This document shows, one piece after another, positions 1-6,168 of a stretch of DNA of 17,899 nt (position 1 is the stretch's first letter; each line of letters opens with the position of its first letter). The notes under the pieces were generated by a model. The model did no database searches, was not told where the DNA came from, and saw only the letters and a program-made list of their open reading frames with translations. Location of the stretch: positions 1 to 17,899 of the forward strand of contig JAHHSF010000010.1 in assembly GCA_020025375.1 (NCBI GenBank), written 5' to 3'. Made by a program: the position numbers and the translations under genes. The DNA comes from Oscillospiraceae bacterium (lineage in GTDB: Bacteria > Bacillota > Clostridia > Oscillospirales > Oscillospiraceae).

Positions 1-60
1 TATCCTACAACAGGGGGTGTTTTGTCATTGTCCGTTTTTACTGGACCGGTTCAGTCTGTC

Positions 61-80
61 CCCGGGATGCCGGGCTTTTT
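61..80 (+). terminator. Short GC stem plus T-tract, probable terminator of an upstream gene
   Basis: A 5-bp all-GC stem (61-65 pairing with 70-74, loop GATG) is followed by C and five T residues (76-80). No gene is visible in the first 60 bases, so this probably ends transcription coming from outside the window and insulates the xdhA promoter that begins two bases later. The stem is short, so the call is moderate. An imperfect palindrome centred on ACCGGT (41-54) lies just upstream and may be part of the same terminator region. Confidence 0.45.
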
Positions 81-81
81 A

Positions 82-110
82 TTTACAAGATGGGGCAAAT
101 ATGCTAAAAT
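82..110 (+). promoter_or_regulatory. Predicted sigma-A promoter of the xdhABC-guaD operon
   Basis: TTTACA (82-87) and TAAAAT (105-110) are separated by 17 bp, each matching consensus at 5 of 6 positions, and the -10 is preceded by TGC as in extended -10 promoters. The start would fall near 117, leaving an untranslated leader of about 148 nt before xdhA. A weaker alternative closer to the gene is GTGACT (201-206), 17 bp, TATCCT (224-229), also with TG ahead of the -10. Confidence 0.55.
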
Positions 111-264
111 AAAAAACGACAAGCAGTGAAAATTGAACATTGCGCACAAAGGAGGAAAGGCGGTAGGGCTGACCCCCTCGGAGTATCAAAAAAATTGTCA
201 GTGACTTTGAAAAGGAAACCTGTTATCCTGAATATAAACCAAGTCAGAAAAGGAGCTGAGGAAT
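111..264 (+). other. Long untranslated leader of xdhA
   Basis: No convincing gene lies here. Visible elements are a 6-bp stem with one G-U pair (123-128 with 138-143, 9-nt loop), an orphan Shine-Dalgarno-like AAAGGAGG (148-155) with no ATG, GTG or TTG at a usable distance, and a perfect 9-bp palindrome GTCAGTGAC (197-205). The real xdhA ribosome binding site AGGAG is at 251-255. The region could carry regulation, or could be a remnant of a lost small gene. Confidence 0.3.
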
Positions 265-2574
265 ATGACCGTGGGAAAGAGCATCCCCCGTGTGGACGCC
301 TTTGACAAGGTGACTGGACGCACCAAGTATACCGACGACATGTGCGACAAAGGGGCACTGGTGGCGAAGATCCTCCATTCAACCATTGCCCACGGGCGGG
401 TGAAGGCCATCGATACGGCCGCCGCCGCAGCCATCCCCGGGGTGGTGAAGGTGGTTACCTGCTTCGATGTACCGAAGAACTATTTCCCCACAGCGGGGCA
501 CCCCTGGTCCACTGACCCCTCCCACCAGGATGTGGCCGACCGCCTTCTCCTCACCGACCATGTCCGCTTCTATGGGGACGATGTGGCCGCCGTGGTAGCC
601 GAGGACGAGGTGGCCGCCGTCCAGGCCCTTCGGGCCATCCGGGTGGAGTACGAGGAATATCCTTTCGTCCTTGACCCGCTGGCGGCCAGGGAGGAAGGGG
701 CTCCCCAACTCCATGAGGCCTATCCCCATAACGTCCTGAACCATACCTCTATCTCCAAGGGAGACTACGAGGCGGCGATTCAGGAACCCGGCCTCATCAA
801 GGTGGAGGGCTGGTACGAGACCCCCACCGTCCAGCACTGTCACCTGGAGAACTTCATCTGTACGGCCTCTATGGAAGGGGGCCGCATCACCGTGGTGGCC
901 TCCACCCAAATTCCCCACATCGTCCGCCGGGTGGTGGGCCAGGCCCTTGGAATTGACTGGGGCCGGGTCCGGGTGGTGAAGCCCTATATCGGCGGCGGCT
1001 TCGGCAACAAGCAGGATGTGCTCTATGAGCCCCTGTGCGCCTATTTATCCATGATTCTGGGCGGCCGCCTGGTGAAGCTGGATGTCTCCCGGGAGGAGAC
1101 CTTCGTGAGTAACCGAGTGCGCCACGCCATCCGCAGCCACATCATCACCTACGCCCGTCCCGACGGCACCTTTGTGGCCCGGAAGCTGGAAGCCTTCTCC
1201 GACCAGGGGGCCTACGCCTCCCACGGCCACGGCATCGTCGCCAAGGGTATGGGGGCCTTTCCCCAGCTCTATCCCTGCCCCAACGTCCGGGGGGACGCCT
1301 GGACCATCTTTACCAACAAGCCCGCCGCCGGGGCCATGCGGGGCTACGGCATCCCACAGGCCATGTTCGCCGTGGAGAGCCATACCGACGACGTGGCGAA
1401 AGCCCTTGGCATTCCCCCAATGGAGCTTCGACGGAAAAACCTCATGCCCCAGGGGTTCCGGGACGACTTTTCCAAGAACGAGAATTACTATGACACCTTT
1501 AACCAGTGCCTGGACAAGGGCGGTGCCCACATCGACTACGCCCGCAAATGGGCGGAGTATCAGAAACCCCAGACCGGCCCGGTCCGCCGGGGAATCGGCG
1601 TGGCCGCCTTCTGGTACAATACGGCGGTGTGGCCCATCTCCCTGGAATCCTCCTCCTGCCGCATCGTCCTCAATCAGGACGGCTCGGTCCAGCTCCAGAC
1701 CGGGGAGACCGAGATCGGTCAGGGGGCGGACACTGCCCAGGCTCAGATGTGCGCCGAGGCTTTGGGCATCCCCGTGGAGAAGGTTCATGTCCTCTCCTGT
1801 CAGGACACCGACGTGACCCCCTTCGGCACCGGGGCCTACGCCTCCCGGCAGACCTATGTGACTGGCTTCTCCATCCGGCAGACCGCCGGGCTGCTGAAGG
1901 AGCGCATCCTGAAATACGCCCAGGAGCTCACCCGCATGATGCCGGAGAACTTGGACATCGTGGATGGCAGTATCGTGCGAAAGACCGACGGCCGGGCGCT
2001 GATGACCCTGGGGGAGCTTGCTACCGAGGCCCTCTACTCCCTCACCCACTCCCAACACCTCACCGCTGAAAGTACGTATCAGGTCAAGTCCAACGCCTAC
2101 TCCTTCGGCTGTACCTTCGCCGAGGTGGAGGTGGATATTCCCGCCTGCAAGGTGAACATTCTGAACATGGTAAACGTTCACGACTGCGGCAAGCTCATCA
2201 ACCCGGCCCTGGCCGAGGCCCAGGTCCACGGGGGCATGAGCATGGGTATCGGCTATGGCCTGTCGGAAAAGCTCCTCTTCGACCCCAAGACAGGAAAGGC
2301 CCTGAACAACAACCTACTGGACTACAAGCTCTGTTCCTTTATGGACCATCCGGAGCTTACCGCCCTCTTTGTGGAGAACCCGGAGCCCACCAGCCCCTTC
2401 GGCACCAAGTCCCTGGGGGAGCCTCCCGCCTGTTCTCCCGCCCCTGCGCTGCGGAATGCCATCCTCCAGGCCACCGGTGTGGCCTTTGACCAGATCCCCA
2501 TTGATCCCCATATTATGTTCCGGGAATTTTCCAAGGCCGGACTTCTGAGAAAGGAGGGAGAAGACCATGTATGA
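265..2574 (+). CDS. xdhA: Xanthine dehydrogenase, molybdopterin-binding subunit XdhA
   Basis: This is the catalytic molybdenum subunit of a three-subunit xanthine dehydrogenase. The enzyme hydroxylates purines (xanthine to urate, possibly the reverse under reducing conditions) at a Mo-pterin site in the cytoplasm. The 769 residues fit the family (E. coli XdhA is about 750). Visible motifs are the cofactor loop GGGFGNKQD (243-251), AMRGYGIPQ (357-365) with R359 at the position of the substrate-orienting arginine of xanthine oxidases, and GEPP with E719 as the expected catalytic base. The start has AGGAG at 251-255, 9 nt upstream. The stop overlaps the xdhB start by 8 bp, which suggests translational coupling. 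Substrate preference among hypoxanthine, xanthine and other N-heterocycles cannot be read from sequence, but guanine deaminase in the same operon favours xanthine. Confidence 0.9.
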   Translation: MTVGKSIPRVDAFDKVTGRTKYTDDMCDKGALVAKILHSTIAHGRVKAIDTAAAAAIPGVVKVVTCFDVPKNYFPTAGHPWSTDPSHQDVADRLLLTDHVRFYGDDVAAVVAEDEVAAVQALRAIRVEYEEYPFVLDPLAAREEGAPQLHEAYPHNVLNHTSISKGDYEAAIQEPGLIKVEGWYETPTVQHCHLENFICTASMEGGRITVVASTQIPHIVRRVVGQALGIDWGRVRVVKPYIGGGFGNKQDVLYEPLCAYLSMILGGRLVKLDVSREETFVSNRVRHAIRSHIITYARPDGTFVARKLEAFSDQGAYASHGHGIVAKGMGAFPQLYPCPNVRGDAWTIFTNKPAAGAMRGYGIPQAMFAVESHTDDVAKALGIPPMELRRKNLMPQGFRDDFSKNENYYDTFNQCLDKGGAHIDYARKWAEYQKPQTGPVRRGIGVAAFWYNTAVWPISLESSSCRIVLNQDGSVQLQTGETEIGQGADTAQAQMCAEALGIPVEKVHVLSCQDTDVTPFGTGAYASRQTYVTGFSIRQTAGLLKERILKYAQELTRMMPENLDIVDGSIVRKTDGRALMTLGELATEALYSLTHSQHLTAESTYQVKSNAYSFGCTFAEVEVDIPACKVNILNMVNVHDCGKLINPALAEAQVHGGMSMGIGYGLSEKLLFDPKTGKALNNNLLDYKLCSFMDHPELTALFVENPEPTSPFGTKSLGEPPACSPAPALRNAILQATGVAFDQIPIDPHIMFREFSKAGLLRKEGEDHV

Positions 2575-3448
2575 TATGAAAGCCATCTATGAGGCCCAAT
2601 CGGTCCCACACGCCATCCAGCTCCTCCAGGAGCATCCCCAGGCCAAGGTCATCGCCGGGGGGAGCGACGTGCTGGTACAGATACGGGAGGGCAGGCTGGC
2701 CGGCTGTGAGCTGGTGAGCATCTACGGCTTGGACGAACTGCGGGGCGTGACCATGGAGACCGACGGGACCCTGCGAATTGGCTCCCTTACCAGCTTCTCC
2801 CACTTGACCCGCGACCCTCTGATTCAACAATATCTTCCCGTTTTGGGGCAGGCCGCCGACCAGGTGGGCTCCCCCCAGATTCGGAACATCGGCACCATCG
2901 GCGGCAATACCTGTAATGGGGTCACCTCCGCCGATACCGCCTCCACCCTCCATGCCCTGGACGCAGTCATCGAGCTTACCGGGCCGGAGGAGATTCGCCG
3001 CCTGCCCATCCATGACTTTTATCTGAAGGCCGGGGTGGTGGACCTGAAGCCCGCCGAAGTCCAGACCGGTATCCTTATCCCCAGGGAGTCCTATGAGAAC
3101 TGCCACGGGGAGTACATCAAATACTCCATGCGCAATGCCCTGGACATTGCCACTCTGGGCTGTTCCGTGAATGTGGTCCTGTCGGAGGACAAAGAGACCT
3201 ATGAGCGCATCCGCATCGCCTTCGGCGTGGCGGGCCCCGTTCCCCTGCGGGCGACCACCGCCGAGGAGCAGGGGCGCGGCAAGCCGGCGAATGAGGAGAC
3301 GGTGGAGGCCGTGGCCCAATGGGTCCTGGCCGACATCAATCCACGGGACAGCTGGCGGGCCAGTAAGGGCTTCCGCGTCCATCTGGCCCAGGAGCTGACC
3401 CGGCGTGCCCTGCGGAAGGCCACCAAGCGAGCGGGAGGTGCCATGTGA
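2567..3448 (+). CDS. xdhB: Xanthine dehydrogenase, FAD-binding subunit XdhB
   Basis: This FAD subunit of the three-subunit xanthine dehydrogenase passes electrons from the Fe-S centres to NAD or another acceptor. Its 293 residues match E. coli XdhB. FAD-binding signatures are VIAGGSDVL (28-36) and NIGTIGGN (107-114), inside the usual stretch that begins GSPQIRN and continues to a conserved TSAD segment. The C-terminal segment ending DSWRASKGFR is typical of the CO dehydrogenase flavoprotein C-terminal domain. AAGGAGGG (2551-2558) sits 8 nt before the ATG, within the end of xdhA. The stop TGA shares its last base with the likely xdhC ATG. The family and role are secure; the electron acceptor is not determined. 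Confidence 0.92.
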   Translation: MYDMKAIYEAQSVPHAIQLLQEHPQAKVIAGGSDVLVQIREGRLAGCELVSIYGLDELRGVTMETDGTLRIGSLTSFSHLTRDPLIQQYLPVLGQAADQVGSPQIRNIGTIGGNTCNGVTSADTASTLHALDAVIELTGPEEIRRLPIHDFYLKAGVVDLKPAEVQTGILIPRESYENCHGEYIKYSMRNALDIATLGCSVNVVLSEDKETYERIRIAFGVAGPVPLRATTAEEQGRGKPANEETVEAVAQWVLADINPRDSWRASKGFRVHLAQELTRRALRKATKRAGGAM

Positions 3449-3936
3449 TGGGAAAACAGTACAAGCTGGTAAAATGCACCGTGAACGGCGTGCCCCGTGA
3501 GACCATGGTGGACGTGCGGGCCTCCCTTACCGACCTGCTTCGGGACGACTACCGTCTTACCGGGGTGAAAAAGGGCTGTGAGGTGGGGGAGTGCGGGGCC
3601 TGCAACGTCCTCATTGACGGTGAGTGCTTCAACTCCTGCATCTATCTGGCCATTTGGGCCGACGGCAAACATATTCGCACCGTGGAAGGGCTTCAAAGCC
3701 CTGACGGCGGGTTGTCCGATCTGCAGCAGGCCTTCATCGACGAGGGGGCTGTCCAGTGTGGCTTCTGCACCCCCGGCGTACTCATGTCGGCGGTGGAGGT
3801 TCTGGAGAGCGGCAAGGAGTATACCCGGGAGGAGCTGCGTCGGGAGCTGTCCGGCCACCTCTGCCGGTGTACGGGATATGAGAATATCTTGAACGCCGTG
3901 GAAAAGACCATGAAAAAGCGTTTGGGAAAGGGGTGA
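3448..3936 (+). CDS. xdhC: Xanthine dehydrogenase, 2x[2Fe-2S] subunit XdhC
   Basis: This small iron-sulfur subunit relays electrons between the molybdenum and FAD subunits. Counting from the ATG at 3448, the plant-type [2Fe-2S] cluster is ligated by C44, C49, C52 and C64. The second cluster, in the helical domain, uses C104 and C107 (CGFCTPG) with C139 and C141 (CRCTGYENI). The 162 residues match E. coli XdhC (about 159). A GTG at 3445 is an alternative start, but GGGAGGTG at 3433-3440 is 7 nt from the ATG and only 4 nt from the GTG, so the ATG is preferred. The ATG overlaps the xdhB stop (TGATG). Confidence 0.92.
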   Translation: MGKQYKLVKCTVNGVPRETMVDVRASLTDLLRDDYRLTGVKKGCEVGECGACNVLIDGECFNSCIYLAIWADGKHIRTVEGLQSPDGGLSDLQQAFIDEGAVQCGFCTPGVLMSAVEVLESGKEYTREELRRELSGHLCRCTGYENILNAVEKTMKKRLGKG

Positions 3937-3941
3937 AAACC

Positions 3942-5222
3942 ATGCCCATCCCCAAGTTGATACGGGGCCATTTGGTGTATAACAGGGATGCGACTCGTCT
4001 CATTTCACGGCGAGGGGGCTACATTTACACCGAAGATGGAATCATCAAAAAGGTGCTTTCCGAGGCGGAGGGCATGCAGCTGGCCGAAAAGGGCGTGCAA
4101 CTGGAGGATTTTGGGGACAAGATTCTCCTCCCCGGCCTGGTGGACCTCCACGTTCACGCCCCCCAGTACTCCTTTCGGGGCATCGGCATGGACCTGGAGC
4201 TTCTGGATTGGCTGACCACCTACACCTTTCCGGAGGAGAGCCGCTACGGCGACCCGGACTACGCTGAAAAAGCCTATACTCTCTTTGCCGACGGCCTCCG
4301 AAACGGCCCCACCACGCGGGCTTGCGTCTTTGCCACCACCCACGTCCCCGCCACCCTGCGGCTTATGGAGCTATTGGAGGAGCGGGGGATGGGTGCCTAT
4401 GTGGGCAAGGTGAGCATGGACCGGGACTGTCCCGACGCGATCCGGGAGACAGTCGGGGGAGGCCTTGCGGCCGTCCGTGACTGGCTGGCCGCCCGGCAAG
4501 GCGGTTGCCTGGTCAAGCCTATCCTCACCCCCCGGTTCATTCCCACCTGTTCCGGGGAATTGCTGGACGGGTTGGGGCGATTACAGCGGGAATATCATCT
4601 GCCCGTCCAGTCCCACCTGTCGGAAAATCCTGCCGAGGTGGCCCTTGTGAAACGGCTCTGCCCGGAGGCTGAGACGTATGGCCACGCCTATGAGAAGCAC
4701 AGCCTGTTCGGCGGAGCCAACTGCCCTACCGTCATGGCCCACTGTATCTATTCCGAGCCAAAAGAGGTGGATCTGATGGCGGAAAACGGTGTTTTTGTGG
4801 CCCATTGCCCCCAGTCCAACGCCAATCTGGCCTCGGGAATCGCCCCGGTGCGGGCATATCTCAATCGTGGAATCCCTGTGGGTCTTGGTACCGATGTGGC
4901 CGGGGGACACAGCCTGTCCATGTTCCGGGCGGTGACAGACGCCATCCAGGTTTCCAAGCTCCGCTGGCGGCTGGTGGACCAGAGCCTGTCACCGCTGTCC
5001 TTCCCGGAAGCCCTTTGGCTGGCTACGGCAGGCGGCGGGGCCTTCTTTGGAAACGTGGGGCGCCTGGAGGAAGGGTATGCCTGCGACCTCCTGGTCCTGG
5101 ACGATTCCGACCTGCCCGCGCCCCGGACCTTTACCGCCGAAGAGCGCCTGGAGCGGCTCTTCTACCTGGGGGACGACCGGAACGTGTTCGCCAAATATGT
5201 GGCGGGGAACCGGGTGAAATAA
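3942..5222 (+). CDS. guaD: Guanine deaminase (amidohydrolase superfamily)
   Basis: Guanine deaminase hydrolyses guanine to xanthine and ammonia, supplying the xanthine dehydrogenase encoded just upstream. Metal ligands of the TIM-barrel amidohydrolase are visible from the ATG at 3942: H70 and H72 in LHVHAPQYSFRG, H225 in HLSEN, H267 in MAHCIY, and D318 in GTDVAGG. The APQY-RG stretch, the TFPEE segment and the SNANLASG motif are characteristic of guanine deaminases rather than cytosine or adenine deaminases. The length of 426 aa is typical. A GTG at 3933 overlapping the xdhC stop (GTGA) is an alternative start; the ATG has GGGG (3930-3933) 8 nt upstream. It is the last gene before the terminator at 5233-5266. 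Confidence 0.9.
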   Translation: MPIPKLIRGHLVYNRDATRLISRRGGYIYTEDGIIKKVLSEAEGMQLAEKGVQLEDFGDKILLPGLVDLHVHAPQYSFRGIGMDLELLDWLTTYTFPEESRYGDPDYAEKAYTLFADGLRNGPTTRACVFATTHVPATLRLMELLEERGMGAYVGKVSMDRDCPDAIRETVGGGLAAVRDWLAARQGGCLVKPILTPRFIPTCSGELLDGLGRLQREYHLPVQSHLSENPAEVALVKRLCPEAETYGHAYEKHSLFGGANCPTVMAHCIYSEPKEVDLMAENGVFVAHCPQSNANLASGIAPVRAYLNRGIPVGLGTDVAGGHSLSMFRAVTDAIQVSKLRWRLVDQSLSPLSFPEALWLATAGGGAFFGNVGRLEEGYACDLLVLDDSDLPAPRTFTAEERLERLFYLGDDRNVFAKYVAGNRVK

Positions 5223-5232
5223 GGACAGCCTG

Positions 5233-5266
5233 AAAAAGGATCGGTGTAAAAACACCGATCCTTTTT
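5233..5266. terminator. Strong bidirectional intrinsic terminator
   Basis: A perfect 15-bp stem (5233-5247 with 5252-5266) surrounds an AAAA loop. The left arm begins with five A and the right arm ends with five T, so it reads as a rho-independent terminator on both strands. It lies between the guaD stop and the convergent regulator gene, whose TAA stop (5265-5267) overlaps its right edge. Confidence 0.92.
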
Positions 5267-5900
5267 ATGACTTAGCCTCGTCCATATAGCTGTAAAGGGT
5301 ATACTTGGAGATGCCGAAGAACTTACATACCTTGTCTCCGGACTTGGTGATGAGGAAGGCCCCGGCATCGTTGAGAAACCGGATGGCCTGCACCTTGTCC
5401 TCCTTGGTCATAAGGGCCACGGGCTTGCCCACCTGGGCCACACTCTGCTGGATGAGCTCGTCCAACAGGTCGGCCACGTTTTTGGAGATGGGCTCGGGGT
5501 CCTTCTCCGGCGCTTCGGCGGCGGTGAAGGCGGTAAGGGCGGTCTGGGTCGCCAGCATGAGGGTGATGTCGTAATTGATGGCGAAGATGCCGATGGCCGT
5601 TCCATCGTCGTCCCGGATATAGATGGTGCTGGACTTGAGGATCTTGCCGTCGGCGGTTCGGGTCAGATAGGCCAGATGGTCCTGAAGCTGGGTCCGGTCC
5701 CCCCGGAGGGCCTCCAGCACCACATGGGAGGGGCCGTCCCCCACCCGGCGGCCCGAGACATGACCGTTTTCGATGGCGACGATGGACTTCTCCAGGTCCC
5801 CGGTCTGCAGGTCGTGGACCACCACCTCGCAGTCGGGCCCGAACTGCTTGGCGATGCCCTGGGCCAGACGGAGATAAAATTGCAGGGTAGAGGCTTGCAT
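5265..5900 (-). CDS. YheO/DauR-type PAS-like and HTH transcriptional regulator
   Basis: The 211-residue protein has a YheO-like PAS domain (about 8-118, ending GIFAINYDIT) and a C-terminal HTH_22-type DNA-binding domain (about 145-207; recognition region near 190-206, reading VCKFFGISKYTLYSYM). The layout is that of DauR, the D-arginine utilisation repressor, and E. coli YheO. In this context it is the obvious candidate local regulator of the purine genes, responding to a small ligand through the PAS-like domain; ligand and sign of regulation are not known. It is transcribed away from ssnA. Its promoter (5934-5962) contains a 13-bp palindrome, which suggests autoregulation. The ATG at 5898-5900 has a weak AAAGGCGG-like site upstream. 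Confidence 0.85.
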   Translation of the reverse strand: MQASTLQFYLRLAQGIAKQFGPDCEVVVHDLQTGDLEKSIVAIENGHVSGRRVGDGPSHVVLEALRGDRTQLQDHLAYLTRTADGKILKSSTIYIRDDDGTAIGIFAINYDITLMLATQTALTAFTAAEAPEKDPEPISKNVADLLDELIQQSVAQVGKPVALMTKEDKVQAIRFLNDAGAFLITKSGDKVCKFFGISKYTLYSYMDEAKS

Positions 5901-5933
5901 GTGAATGTCCGCCTTTCGTTTTTTCTCACAGAC

Positions 5934-5962
5934 AGTATACCTCTTTTCTAGTAGAAATTCAA
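5934..5962 (-). promoter_or_regulatory. Predicted promoter of the regulator gene
   Basis: On the minus strand TTGAAT (5957-5962) and TATACT (5934-5939) are spaced by exactly 17 bp and match consensus at 4 and 5 of 6 positions. The leader to the regulator start would be about 25-30 nt. The spacer contains the palindrome described at 5945-5957. Confidence 0.55.
5945..5957. promoter_or_regulatory. 13-bp palindrome, candidate operator
   Basis: TTTCTAGTAGAAA is a perfect 6-1-6 inverted repeat. It occupies the spacer and touches the -35 of the predicted regulator promoter, where a bound repressor would block RNA polymerase. Half-site copies occur at 5988-5993 (TTTCTA), upstream of the ssnA -35, and at 13242-13247 (TAGAAA), upstream of the ygeX -35. 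Binding by the adjacent HTH regulator is inferred. Confidence 0.4.
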
Positions 5963-5963
5963 C

Positions 5964-5990
5964 AAAAAGTTAGGGCTAAAAAATTTTTTT
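5964..5990. promoter_or_regulatory. A/T-rich element, copy 1 of 2
   Basis: The element begins AAAAAGTTAGGGC and runs through an A-tract into seven T residues. A similar element (AAAAAGTTTTAGGC, then an A-tract and six T residues) occurs at 13213-13242. This copy abuts the regulator -35 on one side and ends 11 bp before the ssnA -35 on the other. It may be an UP element, a regulator site, or both. Confidence 0.4.
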
Positions 5991-6001
5991 CTAATCCGCT
6001 C

Positions 6002-6029
6002 TTGCGGGGGGTGGCCCACCTGTGATAAA
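6002..6029 (+). promoter_or_regulatory. Predicted promoter of ssnA-ygfK
   Basis: TTGCGG (6002-6007) and GATAAA (6024-6029) are 16 bp apart, and the -10 is preceded by TGT (extended -10). The position relative to the upstream A/T element mirrors that of the ygeX promoter. A 9-bp perfect inverted repeat, CCGCTCTTG (5996-6004) and CAAGAGCGG (6040-6048), brackets the promoter. The start would be near 6036, giving a leader of about 130 nt. Confidence 0.45.
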
Positions 6030-6049
6030 ATCAGAATGACAAGAGCGGA

Positions 6050-6104
6050 AGCCCTGCATGGGTCTGACAATTTAAGCTGTAACGGAGTGCTTCGCGCACG
6101 GGCT
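6050..6104 (+). promoter_or_regulatory. Structured part of the ssnA leader RNA
   Basis: AGCCC (6050-6054) can pair with GGGCT (6100-6104), closing a domain that contains a hairpin GTGC/GCAC (6087-6090 with 6096-6099) stacked directly on the closing stem. CCC at 6052-6054 can alternatively pair locally with GGG at 6060-6062, so two mutually exclusive folds exist. The stems are short, and I do not recognise a known riboswitch class. Confidence 0.3.
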
Positions 6105-6142
6105 GGTGTTCATTCTTCGGAATGGGCGCCATTTTTCTTTTT
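6105..6142 (+). terminator. Candidate transcription attenuator ahead of ssnA
   Basis: An 11-bp stem (6105-6115 with 6120-6130, three G-U pairs) is capped by the very stable C(UUCG)G tetraloop; an outer T-A pair (6104 with 6131) is also possible. T-rich TTTTTCTTTTT (6132-6142) follows directly. This has intrinsic terminator form but lies inside the leader of a downstream gene, so it may act as an attenuator. The T-rich stretch can also pair with the A-rich sequence just before the ribosome binding site. Confidence 0.45.
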
Positions 6143-6168
6143 CGCGGAAGAAAAAAGGAGGAAATGCC

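Noticed and set aside
126..315. GTG-started frame of about 60 codons running from the xdhA leader into xdhA
   Set aside because: It has no ribosome binding site, overlaps the start of xdhA in another frame, and its translation shows no recognisable features.
6036..6168. Known purine (xpt-type) or molybdenum cofactor riboswitch
   Set aside because: The conserved purine-aptamer loop sequences are absent and I could not fit the molybdenum cofactor consensus as I remember it. Only generic structure is claimed.
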